A DNA stretch of 64,000 bases from an uncultured Prevotellaceae bacterium (lineage in GTDB: Bacteria > Bacteroidota > Bacteroidia > Bacteroidales > Bacteroidaceae): positions 160,640 through 224,639 of the forward strand of contig OMXX01000002.1 of the NCBI GenBank assembly GCA_900315105.1. Reading direction: 5' to 3'. A program made the translations under genes and the position numbers. Under the pieces are notes generated by a model. The model made no database searches, was not told where the DNA came from, and saw nothing but the letters and a program-made list of their open reading frames with translations. Shown one piece after another: positions 55,542 through 63,749 of this stretch; within the stretch, counting starts at the first letter, position 1; the number at the start of each line of letters is the position of its first letter.

Positions 55542-56327
55542 TTATTTACGCACAGGGCGGACAGATAGCCCATAGAAACGCATGGCGTGGTCGTTCGCAC
55601 CGATGTAGTCCGAACCTAATTGGATTCGCCATGCGAGGTCCGTGCGGTTCGGATGGACCTCGCGAGACCAGTAGCCACCGTAGGAATCATTGTAGATTGA
55701 ACCATAGTAAAAATAACCGGCAACAGGGAGAAAGATTGACTTGCCGTTCGTCTTACTCGTTATCTTATAGCCATTGACACCATTCACGGTTGTCCACTCC
55801 GTTTCGGTGTAGGCTGACTTTAAAAGTTCCATCTGCTGAGCATGAGTCGGCATACGCCAGTCACTACCCCAGTTGGCAGTAGCGGCATCGTCCTCTGGAA
55901 GGAGTTCGCTCTTGTTGTCGCCTATGAAGGTGCCTCCGAAATACCAGCGGCCTGCAGTCTGACCATCGGGGACGGTGTACTTGTTTATCTGTGTCCATGT
56001 GTCCATACCATCGTTCATCCACTTGTAGCTTTCCTCGTCATACGTGTCCTTCGGGGTGGTCTCGCCCCAAGCGAAGTAGTCGCCGAAGTCCTCTGGCTTG
56101 TCCGCACCAACGTTACAGGTTGCCCAGAGCGTTCCGCTTGGCAAGCCGAGGTCAACATACTCATGGCCTGCCTTCTCCTTGAAAATAACCTTTACCTTCT
56201 CTGACGATGTGTATGCCGGCACGCTCTTCAAGCTGCCGTCGGTATTGTATTCATAGACCTCTATGGTCTGTGCACTTACAACTAATGTTGCCATGAGTGC
56301 AATTAATGTGAAATAAATTCTTTTCAT
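55542..56327 (-). CDS. Secreted Fibrobacter-succinogenes major paralogous domain protein
   Basis: The product has 261 residues when started at 56327, where a signal peptide begins (MKRIYFTLIAL ... VVSAQ). The diagnostic segment EYVDLGLPSGTLWATCNVGA opens the Fib_succ_major domain (about residues 50-255), which also has FAWGETTPKDTYDE, WRMPTHAQQMELL and the C-terminal RFYGLSVRPVRK. This domain is abundant in Prevotella, often exported; it resembles C-type-lectin/FGE folds and probably binds ligands at the cell surface. It is the last gene of a minus-strand operon with a 51-residue gene and a secreted protein. Confidence 0.85.
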   Translation of the reverse strand: MKRIYFTLIALMATLVVSAQTIEVYEYNTDGSLKSVPAYTSSEKVKVIFKEKAGHEYVDLGLPSGTLWATCNVGADKPEDFGDYFAWGETTPKDTYDEESYKWMNDGMDTWTQINKYTVPDGQTAGRWYFGGTFIGDNKSELLPEDDAATANWGSDWRMPTHAQQMELLKSAYTETEWTTVNGVNGYKITSKTNGKSIFLPVAGYFYYGSIYNDSYGGYWSREVHPNRTDLAWRIQLGSDYIGANDHAMRFYGLSVRPVRK

Positions 56328-56392
56328 ATCTGTTCTGTTTGTTATTCGTTGATTTATTCCCAACGCCGTTCTGTAAAATGCGGATTGCATTA

Positions 56393-56548
56393 TCATTCAT
56401 TATTATCTTCCTCTTCCTCGTAGTCGAAACAGGTGGACTTCCCTTCCATCGTGTCGGTATTACCATCACCGAAACTCAATGCCACGATGGACTGGAAATT
56501 CATCTCCTCTACTTCAAGAAGTGGCTTGATGTATTTTTTCTTCTTCAT
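56393..56548 (-). CDS. Small acidic peptide gene in the secreted-protein operon
   Basis: A 51-codon frame starts at the ATG at 56548, 4 nt after the stop of the upstream secreted-protein gene, and ends at 56393. The peptide begins MKKKKYIKPLLEVEEMNFQS and ends in an acidic cluster (YEEEEDNNE). The pattern K-Y-x-x-P-x-x-E-V-E-x-M is that of a widespread class of short Bacteroidales peptides found beside exported proteins. It has no signal peptide. Tight spacing on both sides supports co-expression. Function unknown; it could be a peptide product or leader. Confidence 0.65.
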   Translation of the reverse strand: MKKKKYIKPLLEVEEMNFQSIVALSFGDGNTDTMEGKSTCFDYEEEEDNNE

Positions 56549-56552
56549 ATCG

Positions 56553-57362
56553 CTACTTTATTACCGTCTTCTTGCCGTTTACTATGTAGATACCACTCGT
56601 AGGATGCTCTACCTTACGTCCTTGCAGGTCGTAATAGGTTGTCGTGGTCTCAGACTTTCCCACCTCTGCTATGCCTGTGGTCTTCTCATCCTTGCTAAAG
56701 ACAATACTGAGTTTAGCCCCATTTGTAGTCACAGGATTATAGTTGAGATTGAAATAAGCCTTGTCAGGTGCAAAGGACGTGCCTGTGTATTGCAGGAACT
56801 TATCGCCGTTGAGCACGAAGTTATATCCACTCGTCGGTATCTCGGCAAGCGTACCGTCTGCCTTTGTCGTGGCAAGGAGGTCGTTGCCGGTCAGAGTTGC
56901 AGCCTCGTCAGATGCTACCAACTGGGCTGACTTTGAAGGCGTGCCGTAGAGGATAACGCCATTGCCCGCAGGGATTACTCCGTCGGCTATCTCCGAGAGG
57001 ATGATTTTGTCATCATCAACCTTGGCTGTGTAGGCTTTCATGAAGTTGCTTGAGAGCACCATGTCTGCCTTGAACGACAGGGTGGCATAGCCCTTGGAGT
57101 TGAGGGTTACGAGCGGATACTTGATGCCGTAGGTCACTTCCACGTTTTCCACACTCGACAGGTTGATTCGCTTTGCCTCTACGCCATCCACCTGAATGAC
57201 CAGACTGTTGTCGTCATAGTCAATCGTCGGGGTACCGCTCACGAGATAGCAGTCGTATGTCGTGGGTGAGGTCCAAACATAGATGGCATCATTAGGCACG
57301 GTAGCTGCTTGCAGGCTCAGGGTCTGCAACAGAATGCCCAAGGATAACAGTTTCTTCTTCAT
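56553..57362 (-). CDS. Secreted protein with YDLQGRKV...GIYIVNGKK C-terminal tail
   Basis: The 269-residue exported protein has a signal peptide (about residues 1-19, ending LQAA). The mature part is beta-rich (VWTSPTTYDCYLVSGTPTI, LVTLNSKGYATLSFKADMVL). It ends with TTTYYDLQGRKV and SGIYIVNGKKTVIK, a C-terminal module very common on Prevotella surface and secreted proteins and similar to T9SS-type tails. It heads a three-gene operon with the 51-residue peptide and the Fib_succ-type protein, with a good promoter upstream. The function is unknown; attachment to or display at the surface is likely. Confidence 0.78.
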   Translation of the reverse strand: MKKKLLSLGILLQTLSLQAATVPNDAIYVWTSPTTYDCYLVSGTPTIDYDDNSLVIQVDGVEAKRINLSSVENVEVTYGIKYPLVTLNSKGYATLSFKADMVLSSNFMKAYTAKVDDDKIILSEIADGVIPAGNGVILYGTPSKSAQLVASDEAATLTGNDLLATTKADGTLAEIPTSGYNFVLNGDKFLQYTGTSFAPDKAYFNLNYNPVTTNGAKLSIVFSKDEKTTGIAEVGKSETTTTYYDLQGRKVEHPTSGIYIVNGKKTVIK

Positions 57363-57414
57363 TCTTGATGTTGTTTCTTTTAGTTAGAACTATAATCTTT
57401 ACAGATAACTCGTG

Positions 57415-57445
57415 CAAAATTAATCAAAAAAAAACAAACTGCAAA
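57415..57445 (-). promoter_or_regulatory. Promoter of the secreted-protein operon
   Basis: On the minus strand TTTG (57445-57442) and TAATTTTG (57422-57415) are 19 bp apart, 53 nt before the first start codon. Confidence 0.78.
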
Positions 57446-57551
57446 GAAAATGCGCAAAAAAAAAACACAATTTTGACATTTTACATAGCAAATTTCATCT
57501 GTAAAAACCTTCCCCTTTGACTGTATTTAACGCGAATCCGATGAATTGATG

Positions 57552-57590
57552 AAGATTAGCAACAAGTTGCTTTTAACTGACAACATTTCT
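57552..57590 (+). repeat. GCAACAAGTTGC hairpin plus TTTTAACTGACAA
   Basis: AGCAACAAGTTGCT with a T-run and TTAACTGACAA matches the left end of the element at 59561-59690 and a variant near 488-515. Just upstream at about 57529 is an AACGCGAATCCGATGAA remnant of the MITE-like terminus. Confidence 0.6.
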
Positions 57591-57685
57591 GCCAAAAACA
57601 ATTATCCAATCTCAAGAAAAAAGGCATTTTCAGAAGAAAATATCACAAGAAAGAGGCGATTTGCGCTTGTTTCAGATTTTTTTCG

Positions 57686-57836
57686 TAACTTTGCACTCAG
57701 AAAATCGAAGACCGTGCGCCAGCCTTGAGGGCTGACACGCACTTTTTCTTTCGTGCGAACTAAACTTTGCACTCGAAAATCGAAGACCGTGCGCCAGCCT
57801 TGGGGGCTGACACGCACTTTTTCTTTCGTGCGAACC
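57686..57836 (+). promoter_or_regulatory. pyk promoter with two tandem leader hairpins (family members 4 and 5)
   Basis: TAACTTTG at 57686-57693 is followed by hairpin 1 (about 57698-57750) and, after a second TTTGCACTC, hairpin 2 (about 57776-57826). Both have GAAAA with TTTTTC as outer stem, GTGCG with CGCAC and AGCC with GGCT. They match the miaA leader and differ from the 12.3-kb copies in the outer stem only by paired changes. The second -7 box (AAACTTTG) is weaker. The pyk ATG is 82 nt further on. Confidence 0.7.
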
Positions 57837-57917
57837 TATAGTTTGCACCCGCAAGATGAACTTTAGAATAACAAATCCCAACACAAACAGAAACAACTTT
57901 AATAAGGAATAAAGGTT

Positions 57918-59378
57918 ATGATGCTAAAAAAGACAAAAATCGTTGCATCGATTTCCGATTTACGATGCGAAGTCGATTTTATCCGCTCCCTCTTCGAAGC
58001 TGGAATGAACGTGGTTCGTATGAACACCGCTCACGGCACACGCGAGGGTATGGACAAGTTGATAAACAATGTGCGAGAGGTTAGCAACCGTATAGCCATT
58101 CTTATCGATACCAAGGGACCAGAGGTCAGAACCACAAAGATTCAGGATGCTGACCAGATTGAATATCACATAGGCGACAAGGTTCGCATCGTGGGAAATC
58201 CAGATATTCTCACCACACGCGAGCAGATTGCCGTCAGCTACCCGAAATTCGTGACCGACCTCAATAACGGCGACGACATCCTCATCGACGATGGTGAGAT
58301 GGAGCTCAAGGTTATTGAGAAGACCGACGAATACCTTCTCTGCGAGGTGCAGAACGAATCTACTCTCGGTTCACGCAAGAGCGTAAACGTGCCAGGCGTT
58401 CGCATCAACCTCCCTTCACTTACCGAACGCGACAAGGAGAATATCAAATATGCCATTGAGCGCGACATTGACTTCATCGCACACTCATTCGTCCGCACCA
58501 AGCAGGACGTTCTCGACATCCGCGAAATTCTTGACGAATACGGCTCTGATATCCAGATCATAGCAAAGATTGAGAATCAGGAAGGCGTTGACAACATCGA
58601 CGACATCCTCACCGTTGCCGACGGTATAATGGTGGCTCGTGGTGACCTCGGAATAGAGGTTCCACAGCAGCGCATCCCAGGAATTCAGCGCATCCTCATC
58701 AAGAAATGCGTACTTGCCAAGAAACCTGTCATCGTTGCTACCCAGATGCTCCACACCATGATCAAGCATCCACGTCCAACACGTGCAGAGATCACAGATA
58801 TCGCCAACGCTATCTACTATCGCACCGACGCTATCATGCTCTCTGGCGAGACGGCATACGGCAAATACCCTGTAGAAGCTGTTCAGACAATGACAACCGT
58901 TGCGGCACAGGCAGAGGAGGACAAGCTCGTCGATAACGATATCCGCATCCCACTTGAGGAGAATCCAACCGTAACGTCATACCTTGCAAAGCAGGCGGTA
59001 AAGGCAACATTCGCGCTTCCTATCAAGGCTATCATCACCGATAGTTTCTCTGGTCGCACGGCACGCAACCTTGCCGCTTTCCGTGGCAAATATCCTGTTC
59101 TCGCCATCTGCTACAAGGAGAAGACAATGCGCCATCTCGCCCTCTCTTATGGTGTAGAGGCTATCTTCATGCCTGAGAAGGCTAACGGACAGGCATACTA
59201 TTTCGCAGCCCTCCGCAAGCTTCTTGACGACGGTGTTCTTCAGCCAACCGACATGGTGGCATACCTCAGCGGTGGAAAACAAGGCACACATACTTCATTC
59301 CTCGAAATCAATCAGGTAGCCGATGTTCTCGAAGCTGGCATGGATTATGTGCTTCCAAACAGAAAGCGATATCTCTGA
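57918..59378 (+). CDS. pyk: Pyruvate kinase
   Basis: The 486-residue glycolytic enzyme transfers phosphate from PEP to ADP. Key segments are MNTAHGTREGM (the substrate region, usually LNFSHG), IDTKGPEVRTT, IAKIENQEGVDNIDDI (active-site Lys), VARGDLGIEVP and TRAEITDIANAIYYRTDAIM before LSGETAYGKYP. The C-terminal allosteric domain (about 350-486) is present. ATGs at 57918 and 57921 are equivalent. Transcription starts from a promoter with a duplicated structured leader. It complements gap at the left end for lower glycolysis. Confidence 0.96.
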   Translation: MMLKKTKIVASISDLRCEVDFIRSLFEAGMNVVRMNTAHGTREGMDKLINNVREVSNRIAILIDTKGPEVRTTKIQDADQIEYHIGDKVRIVGNPDILTTREQIAVSYPKFVTDLNNGDDILIDDGEMELKVIEKTDEYLLCEVQNESTLGSRKSVNVPGVRINLPSLTERDKENIKYAIERDIDFIAHSFVRTKQDVLDIREILDEYGSDIQIIAKIENQEGVDNIDDILTVADGIMVARGDLGIEVPQQRIPGIQRILIKKCVLAKKPVIVATQMLHTMIKHPRPTRAEITDIANAIYYRTDAIMLSGETAYGKYPVEAVQTMTTVAAQAEEDKLVDNDIRIPLEENPTVTSYLAKQAVKATFALPIKAIITDSFSGRTARNLAAFRGKYPVLAICYKEKTMRHLALSYGVEAIFMPEKANGQAYYFAALRKLLDDGVLQPTDMVAYLSGGKQGTHTSFLEINQVADVLEAGMDYVLPNRKRYL

Positions 59379-59560
59379 TTTTAGAAGAAACTGCGAAGCT
59401 GATGAGCTTGCGAATAAAGAATAAAGAATAAAGATAAAAGTAAAAAGCTTAGAAACATAAAAAGGGCGGTATTCACATCGAATATCGTCTTTTTTCCATT
59501 TCATAATACCATGATTTTTTGAACACGAAATCCACAGAATAAACGGAATTGATAAAGACA

Positions 59561-59690
59561 AGCAACAAGTTGCTTTTTAACTGACAATAATTACCAATCT
59601 GCGCAATCTTTTACCATCAGTTAAAATTTTATTGGATAAAGATTGGTAAGATTGGTAATTATTGTCAGTTCAAGCACCGCAAGGTGCGAA
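59561..59690. repeat. Long hairpin element with TGACAATAATTACCAATC arms
   Basis: AACTGACAATAATTACCAAT at the left is mirrored by ATTGGTAATTATTGTCAGTT at the right, giving a hairpin of about 110 nt. GCAACAAGTTGC precedes it and GCACCGCAAGGTGC follows. Related pieces lie at 500-645. A GCGAAGCTGATGAGCTTGCG unit is at about 59390. No gene is visible in 59379-59899. Confidence 0.7.
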
Positions 59691-59824
59691 TTCCGTTCCT
59701 TTCGTGCTTTCTGTGTTCAAAACCAAAATCTTTGCGCCTTCGCGTCTCTGCGTTCTGAAAAAACATTAATGGTAAATCTCATAGTAGATAAAAATTGAAT
59801 TGACGTTAATAATCCCAAAAATGA

Positions 59825-59855
59825 TTTGCGTTTTCATATTTTTTGTTTATCTTTG
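59825..59855 (+). promoter_or_regulatory. Promoter of the GH25 gene
   Basis: TTTG (59825-59828) and TATCTTTG (59848-59855) are 19 bp apart, 44 nt before the start codon. Confidence 0.83.
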
Positions 59856-59899
59856 CAACCCGTTAGTGATGCTGAAAAGCATAAAACTCAAACCATCCT

Positions 59900-60697
59900 A
59901 TGACTATTAAAAAGGTAGTATACCTCAACACAATATTCATTATCCTTATCCTCACGATAGCAGGTGTTCTTGTCATTTGGGAAATGACAAGAGAGGTGGT
60001 GCCTCCATATCTGAAGGACAAGCCTCGACACGTTGTGCCCGAATGGCCAAAGGAAGATATGCTTGCAAATACGGAATTCTCTCAGTTCTTCGACGGTATT
60101 GATATTTCCGAGCACCAAGGCAGAATCTTCTGGGACTCACTCAGCATGGCGAAGCATAAGCCAAGGTTCATTTTCGTAAGGGCTTTCGGCAAGGATTCCC
60201 GACGCGATCAGACCTACCACTACAACATAGAGATGAGCCGCAAGTACCACATTCCCGTGGGCACATATATATTCTTCACAATGGCCCTGTCAGTACAAAG
60301 CCAGTTCAACGACTTTCTTGAAATAGTTGATATGCCATTGCAGGATTTGCGCCCGGTAATCGATGTAGAGTCGCTAAGCACCACCCCATATAATATTGTC
60401 CACCTCAAGGACAGCGTACTGCGACTCGCCCAACTTATTGAGGAAGAAATAGGTGCAAAGCCTATCATCTACAGCAATCAGGGATATTACAAGAAACACC
60501 TCGCCCCCACTTTCAACGACTACCCGCTCTGGATTGCCCATTATTCCCACGAACCCGACCATCCCGAAATACGCCCTATCATCTGGCAACGCTCGGAAAG
60601 AGGTCACGTACAAGGCATCTGGACATACGTTGATCTCGACAACTTCATCAACGGGGCAAACCTCAGTTCTATTCTGCTGCCGAAAAAAGAAAGATAA
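59900..60697 (+). CDS. Membrane-anchored GH25 muramidase (lysozyme)
   Basis: The 265-residue protein has one N-terminal membrane segment (about residues 8-28: LNTIFIILILTIAGVLVIW) and a GH25 domain (about 65-262). Signature segments are FDGIDISEHQGRIFW at the start, PVIDVESLS with the catalytic Asp-x-Glu, and PIIYSNQGYY. GH25 enzymes cleave the MurNAc-GlcNAc bond of peptidoglycan. Anchored in the inner membrane facing the periplasm, it would act in wall remodelling. It does not look phage-borne: no holin or structural gene is near. A nested palindrome follows the stop. Confidence 0.9.
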   Translation: MTIKKVVYLNTIFIILILTIAGVLVIWEMTREVVPPYLKDKPRHVVPEWPKEDMLANTEFSQFFDGIDISEHQGRIFWDSLSMAKHKPRFIFVRAFGKDSRRDQTYHYNIEMSRKYHIPVGTYIFFTMALSVQSQFNDFLEIVDMPLQDLRPVIDVESLSTTPYNIVHLKDSVLRLAQLIEEEIGAKPIIYSNQGYYKKHLAPTFNDYPLWIAHYSHEPDHPEIRPIIWQRSERGHVQGIWTYVDLDNFINGANLSSILLPKKER

Positions 60698-60698
60698 C

Positions 60699-60940
60699 GT
60701 GAGTTCTACGAAAAGCCCCGAACGTCGAAAAGGTCGGCAGCCGATAACGCCCCGAAAGGGCAAAAGCAATTAGCCCAGGGCAACGCCCTGGGGGTAAAAT
60801 GGAGGGGATAACTAACGCCCTGCAAGGGCAAAAGCCCTAACACGAACAATTCTTTTGCCCTTACAGGGCGAAATTACCAACATCAATATACATAGGGCGA
60901 TGCCCTATGCTATTGGCTTGCTAGCCTTTCAGGCTGCCTA
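60699..60940. repeat. Nested palindromic repeat, copy 3, joined to a MITE-type terminus
   Basis: AACGTGAGTTCTACGA at 60699, a MITE-like terminus, is followed by GCCCCGAAAGGGCAAAAGC, CCCAGGGCAACGCCCTGGG and GCCCTGCAAGGGCAAAAGC, then the inverse TTTTGCCCTTACAGGGC, ATAGGGCGATGCCCTAT and AGCCTTTCAGGCT. The co-occurrence of both repeat types suggests they can form one composite element. Confidence 0.72.
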
Positions 60941-60990
60941 TCAGGCAAAAGCATATAATAAGAAATTGTTAATCCTATAAAACCAAAAGT

Positions 60991-61362
60991 ATGAAAAAGA
61001 TTTTATCATTAGTAATCATTATTGCAGTCGTTTTGGTTGCAATAGTCACTTGCCCTGACAAACAGGCACATCAGGATGCTGTCATGGCAGAAATGAACGG
61101 CGCTATCGATACCGCTATCAAGGACAAGGTGGGATTAGGCGACTCGGATTTAGAAAAGAGTATTTCAAAAATCACATCCAAACTGACCTCTACAGTACTT
61201 GGTGCAGCTTTCGAGACGGTTGTGACAGTTGACAATTATTTCGTATTCAGCGTGGGCAAGATAGATATCGACGACAAGCCAAAAACCGTATCAGTCGGTC
61301 TCTTCGGTCATGTCTTCACCACTTTCGATGCCGACGACCTCAAATCCTCATTACATCTATAA
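60991..61362 (+). CDS. DUF4359-like small exported protein
   Basis: The 123-residue protein has an N-terminal hydrophobic segment (about residues 3-20) followed by VTCPDKQAHQDAV. The C-terminal part shows TVDNYFVFSVGKIDIDDKP and KTVSVGLFGHVFTTF, the pattern of DUF4359 proteins (NPS.. start, VDNYFVFS, TVGVFG). Members are small membrane-anchored proteins of unknown function. It stands alone between two repeat elements and has no clear promoter of its own, so read-through from the GH25 gene is possible. Confidence 0.72.
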   Translation: MKKILSLVIIIAVVLVAIVTCPDKQAHQDAVMAEMNGAIDTAIKDKVGLGDSDLEKSISKITSKLTSTVLGAAFETVVTVDNYFVFSVGKIDIDDKPKTVSVGLFGHVFTTFDADDLKSSLHL

Positions 61363-61366
61363 TAAC

Positions 61367-61471
61367 GTCAGTTCGACCAAATTGCTGAAACAGCCTGCAA
61401 GGCTAACAAGCTAATAGCCTAGGGCATCGCCCTAGGTACATTGAAGTTTGTCAATTTCGCCCTGTAGGCAA
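61367..61471. repeat. Half copy of the nested palindrome with MITE-type terminus
   Basis: AACGTCAGTTCGACCAAA is followed by AGCCTGCAAGGCT, CCTAGGGCATCGCCCTAGG and GCCCTGTAGGC, and then breaks off. It is a truncated relative of 33331-33521, again preceded by the AACGT.AGTTCGA word. Confidence 0.65.
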
Positions 61472-61625
61472 AACGCTTATGGCGGATTCTGAAATATGTT
61501 TTGCCAGATTATGAGGCAATTTTCAGAACCCGCCATTAACAGATATGCATTATACGCAAAAAGTTCGCACTTTTAAGCAGAAAAAAGCTTTTTTCGAAAG
61601 TTTTTCTTAAAAAAACAAGAAAAAA

Positions 61626-61657
61626 TTTGGTAGTTTCACGAAAAGTTACTACCTTTG
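61626..61657 (+). promoter_or_regulatory. Promoter of tRNA-Ser
   Basis: TTTG (61626-61629) and TACCTTTG (61650-61657) are 20 bp apart, 48 nt before the mature tRNA. Confidence 0.83.
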
Positions 61658-61705
61658 CATCGCAATTCAGAAATCACTCAACTGATGCACTTCGAAAGAA
61701 GTTTT

Positions 61706-61790
61706 GGAGAGATGGCAGAGTGGTCGATTGCATCGGTCTTGAAAACCGACGTACTGAGAGGTACCGGGGGTTCGAATCCCTCTCTCTCCG
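61706..61790 (+). tRNA. tRNA-Ser (anticodon TGA)
   Basis: The acceptor stem GGAGAGA (61706-61712) pairs with TCTCTCC (61783-61789), with discriminator G at 61790. The anticodon stem TCGGT/ACCGA (61733-61737/61745-61749) closes a loop with TGA at 61740-61742. A long variable arm (GTACTGAGAGGTAC) and the T-loop GGTTCGAATCC are present. The CCA end is not encoded. It reads UCA codons. A recombinase gene begins 432 nt downstream, so the 3' end is a likely attachment site. Confidence 0.96.
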
Positions 61791-61868
61791 CGAAGAGCAA
61801 ATTTGATGACTTTTAGGGTAGTCAATCAAAGTTCAACCCGAACAGTTCATTAAGTTGCCAAAAAACAG

Positions 61869-61905
61869 AAAAGCGTTGTAAGTCTTTGATTTACAACGCT
61901 TTTAT
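61869..61905 (+). terminator. Terminator downstream of tRNA-Ser
   Basis: The stem AAAAGCGTTGTAA (61869-61881) pairs with TTACAACGCTTTT (61891-61903) over a 9-nt loop, with T-rich sequence after it. Confidence 0.85.
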
Positions 61906-61999
61906 TTTGCCTTAAAAGTCCCCTTCTCTACTCTTGAATGATGGCGTGACCATCTTCTGACTACCTGACATGGGGTCAAATAGTCATCTGTTAGTCAGT

Positions 62000-62177
62000 C
62001 TTGTGTTACACGTAGTGTTACACTTTTTGTGCTACAGAAAAATGTAACACAAGACTACAAAATGACTACGATATTGACTTCGCTAAATCTTTGAGCGTTA
62101 AATATTTATGTTTAACTTTGCGGTTTGTTTCGGGCATGCGAAAGTGGTTTGATTTTAAGCGTGTTCTGTAACACAAG
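62000..62177. repeat. TGTAACACAAG sites upstream of the recombinase
   Basis: TGTAACACAAG occurs at 62043-62053 and 62167-62177, and its inverse CTTGTGTTACA at 62000-62010. A further GTGTTACAC is at 62015-62023. The first pair is an extended inverted repeat (AGTCTTGTGTTACA against TGTAACACAAGACT). Their position before the gene fits arm-type binding sites of a tyrosine integrase. Confidence 0.65.
62090..62120 (+). promoter_or_regulatory. Promoter of the recombinase gene
   Basis: TTTG (62090-62093) and TAACTTTG (62113-62120) are 19 bp apart. It lies between the TGTAACACAAG sites, so the recombinase may autoregulate. Confidence 0.75.
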
Positions 62178-62222
62178 GAATCCATTGGGGCACGAATAAC
62201 TGCATAAAAAAGGATTTATCGT

Positions 62223-63446
62223 ATGAAGGTAAAATTGAAAATCTCGTTCTATCTGAGAGCGAACTACTTTAACAGACTAGGAGAATCCCCCATTAACATA
62301 AGGGTATTCTTGAATGGTGAGAAAAGATATTTCGGTTCTACAGGATTCTTCGTAAACCGGAATATGTGGGACAATAATGCCGACCGTGTTATAGGTCGTA
62401 CTCCCAGTGCGCGAACCATCAACATGGCTCTTAATGAGATAGAGCTTAAGATCCGTGACATAGCCAGGTCTCGTGAAGGAGATAGCAGCTTTACTATAGA
62501 AAAGCTCTATAGCCTCTATGCTGGCAAGGACAAGACTATAACTAACTTCGTCGAGTTCTTTGAGGATTTCATTGAGAGTGTTGAGCAGCAGGTTGGTCAT
62601 GGAAAATCTGCCGCTACTGCACAGAAATACAAAACCACGAAGAAGCATTTCCTAGGTTTCTTGAAGAGCAAGCATGGCTGGACTTCAGTTTCTCCTTTTG
62701 ATATGACTCCTGCCTTAATCTCAGATTTTGGCATCTATCTTCGTACAGTTGGTGGTATGCAGGAAAACACAGCAACCAAAACTCTAAAGACATTGAAAAC
62801 CGTTACGATTCAAGCTCAGAAGGTAGGATTTTTGGATCACGACCCCTTTATCAATTTAAGATTCCATCTCAAACCTGTTGACAGAGGATTTCTTACTGAA
62901 GAAGAGATAGAAGTCCTGATGTCAAAACAGTTCGACGTTAAGCGTCTTGAACATGTTCGTGACATATTTGTATTTTCATGCTTCACAGGTCTTGCATATA
63001 TAGATGTTTCCAATCTTACTGAAGAGAATATTGTTACCCTCGGAGGAACGGACTGGATTATGACCAAAAGACAAAAAACGAGTATCACGGAGAATGTTCC
63101 GATACTCGATGTGGCAAGGGAGATTATAAACAAATACCATTCATCAGCAGATAGAAACGGTCATCTGCTGCCAATACTCTCAAATCAGAAGATGAATGCA
63201 TATCTGAAGGAAATAGCCGATTTGTGCGGCATAAAGAAACGGCTCTCCTATCACATGGCCAGACATACTTATGCCACCCTGCTGCTTTCCAAAGGAGTAC
63301 CAATGGAAACTGTTTCAAAGCTTCTTGGGCACACCAACATCAAAACCACGCAAATATACGCCCGAATTACCAATAAGAAGATAGAGCAGGACGTTATGCG
63401 TGTTGCAGACCAGCTGAATGCATTTAGCAATTTTGGTAAAGTATAG
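62223..63446 (+). CDS. Tyrosine recombinase (Bacteroidetes integrase/invertase type)
   Basis: The 407-residue protein has an N-terminal arm-binding domain (about residues 1-95, ESPINIRVFLNGEKRYFGST), a SAM-like core-binding domain (about 110-205) and a C-terminal catalytic domain. Catalytic residues are readable: Lys in TKRQKT, the H-x-x-R of SYHMARHTYATLLL, His in LLGHTNIKTTQ and the nucleophile Tyr in QIYARI. The first catalytic Arg is replaced: CFTGLAYIDVSNL has Ala where most recombinases have GLR. This exception is known from many Bacteroides integrases. Position next to tRNA-Ser suggests an integrative element; the inverted repeats at 63750-63942 suggest it could also invert DNA. Confidence 0.92.
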   Translation: MKVKLKISFYLRANYFNRLGESPINIRVFLNGEKRYFGSTGFFVNRNMWDNNADRVIGRTPSARTINMALNEIELKIRDIARSREGDSSFTIEKLYSLYAGKDKTITNFVEFFEDFIESVEQQVGHGKSAATAQKYKTTKKHFLGFLKSKHGWTSVSPFDMTPALISDFGIYLRTVGGMQENTATKTLKTLKTVTIQAQKVGFLDHDPFINLRFHLKPVDRGFLTEEEIEVLMSKQFDVKRLEHVRDIFVFSCFTGLAYIDVSNLTEENIVTLGGTDWIMTKRQKTSITENVPILDVAREIINKYHSSADRNGHLLPILSNQKMNAYLKEIADLCGIKKRLSYHMARHTYATLLLSKGVPMETVSKLLGHTNIKTTQIYARITNKKIEQDVMRVADQLNAFSNFGKV

Positions 63447-63485
63447 CTGTTCTATAGTCTGGATTTCTGCATTTTACTTGATAGT

Positions 63486-63520
63486 CCCATCAGACATGAA
63501 AAAAGTCTGGTGGGATTTTT
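63486..63520 (+). terminator. Terminator of the recombinase gene
   Basis: A 10-bp stem, CCCATCAGAC (63486-63495) with GTCTGGTGGG (63505-63514), one T-G pair, is followed by ATTTTT. Confidence 0.9.
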
Positions 63521-63749
63521 CTGTCCAAAAGAAAAAGACAAATTCAGTCTATATATTTGTTTGGTTTGCTCTGTTTATATAGTACAGAAGATTGGAGTAA
63601 ACAAACGAACATTTTTTTGTCCAAAATCATTTGTGTATATAATCACAATGGACAAAACTAAACCAAACCATCGAACAATAGTCTTTTTTCTTTTCGCAAG
63701 GAATAGTTTTGCTATTGTGTTGTACTTCGATTAAGGATAATGCCAGCCG

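Noticed and set aside
59900..60697. Phage lysis module based on the GH25 lysozyme
   Set aside because: There is no holin, spanin or structural gene nearby, and the protein has its own promoter and a membrane anchor typical of cellular muramidases.
63510..63734. 74-codon frame after the recombinase gene
   Set aside because: It starts inside the recombinase terminator, is built of repeated AT-rich segments and has no promoter or recognisable domain.
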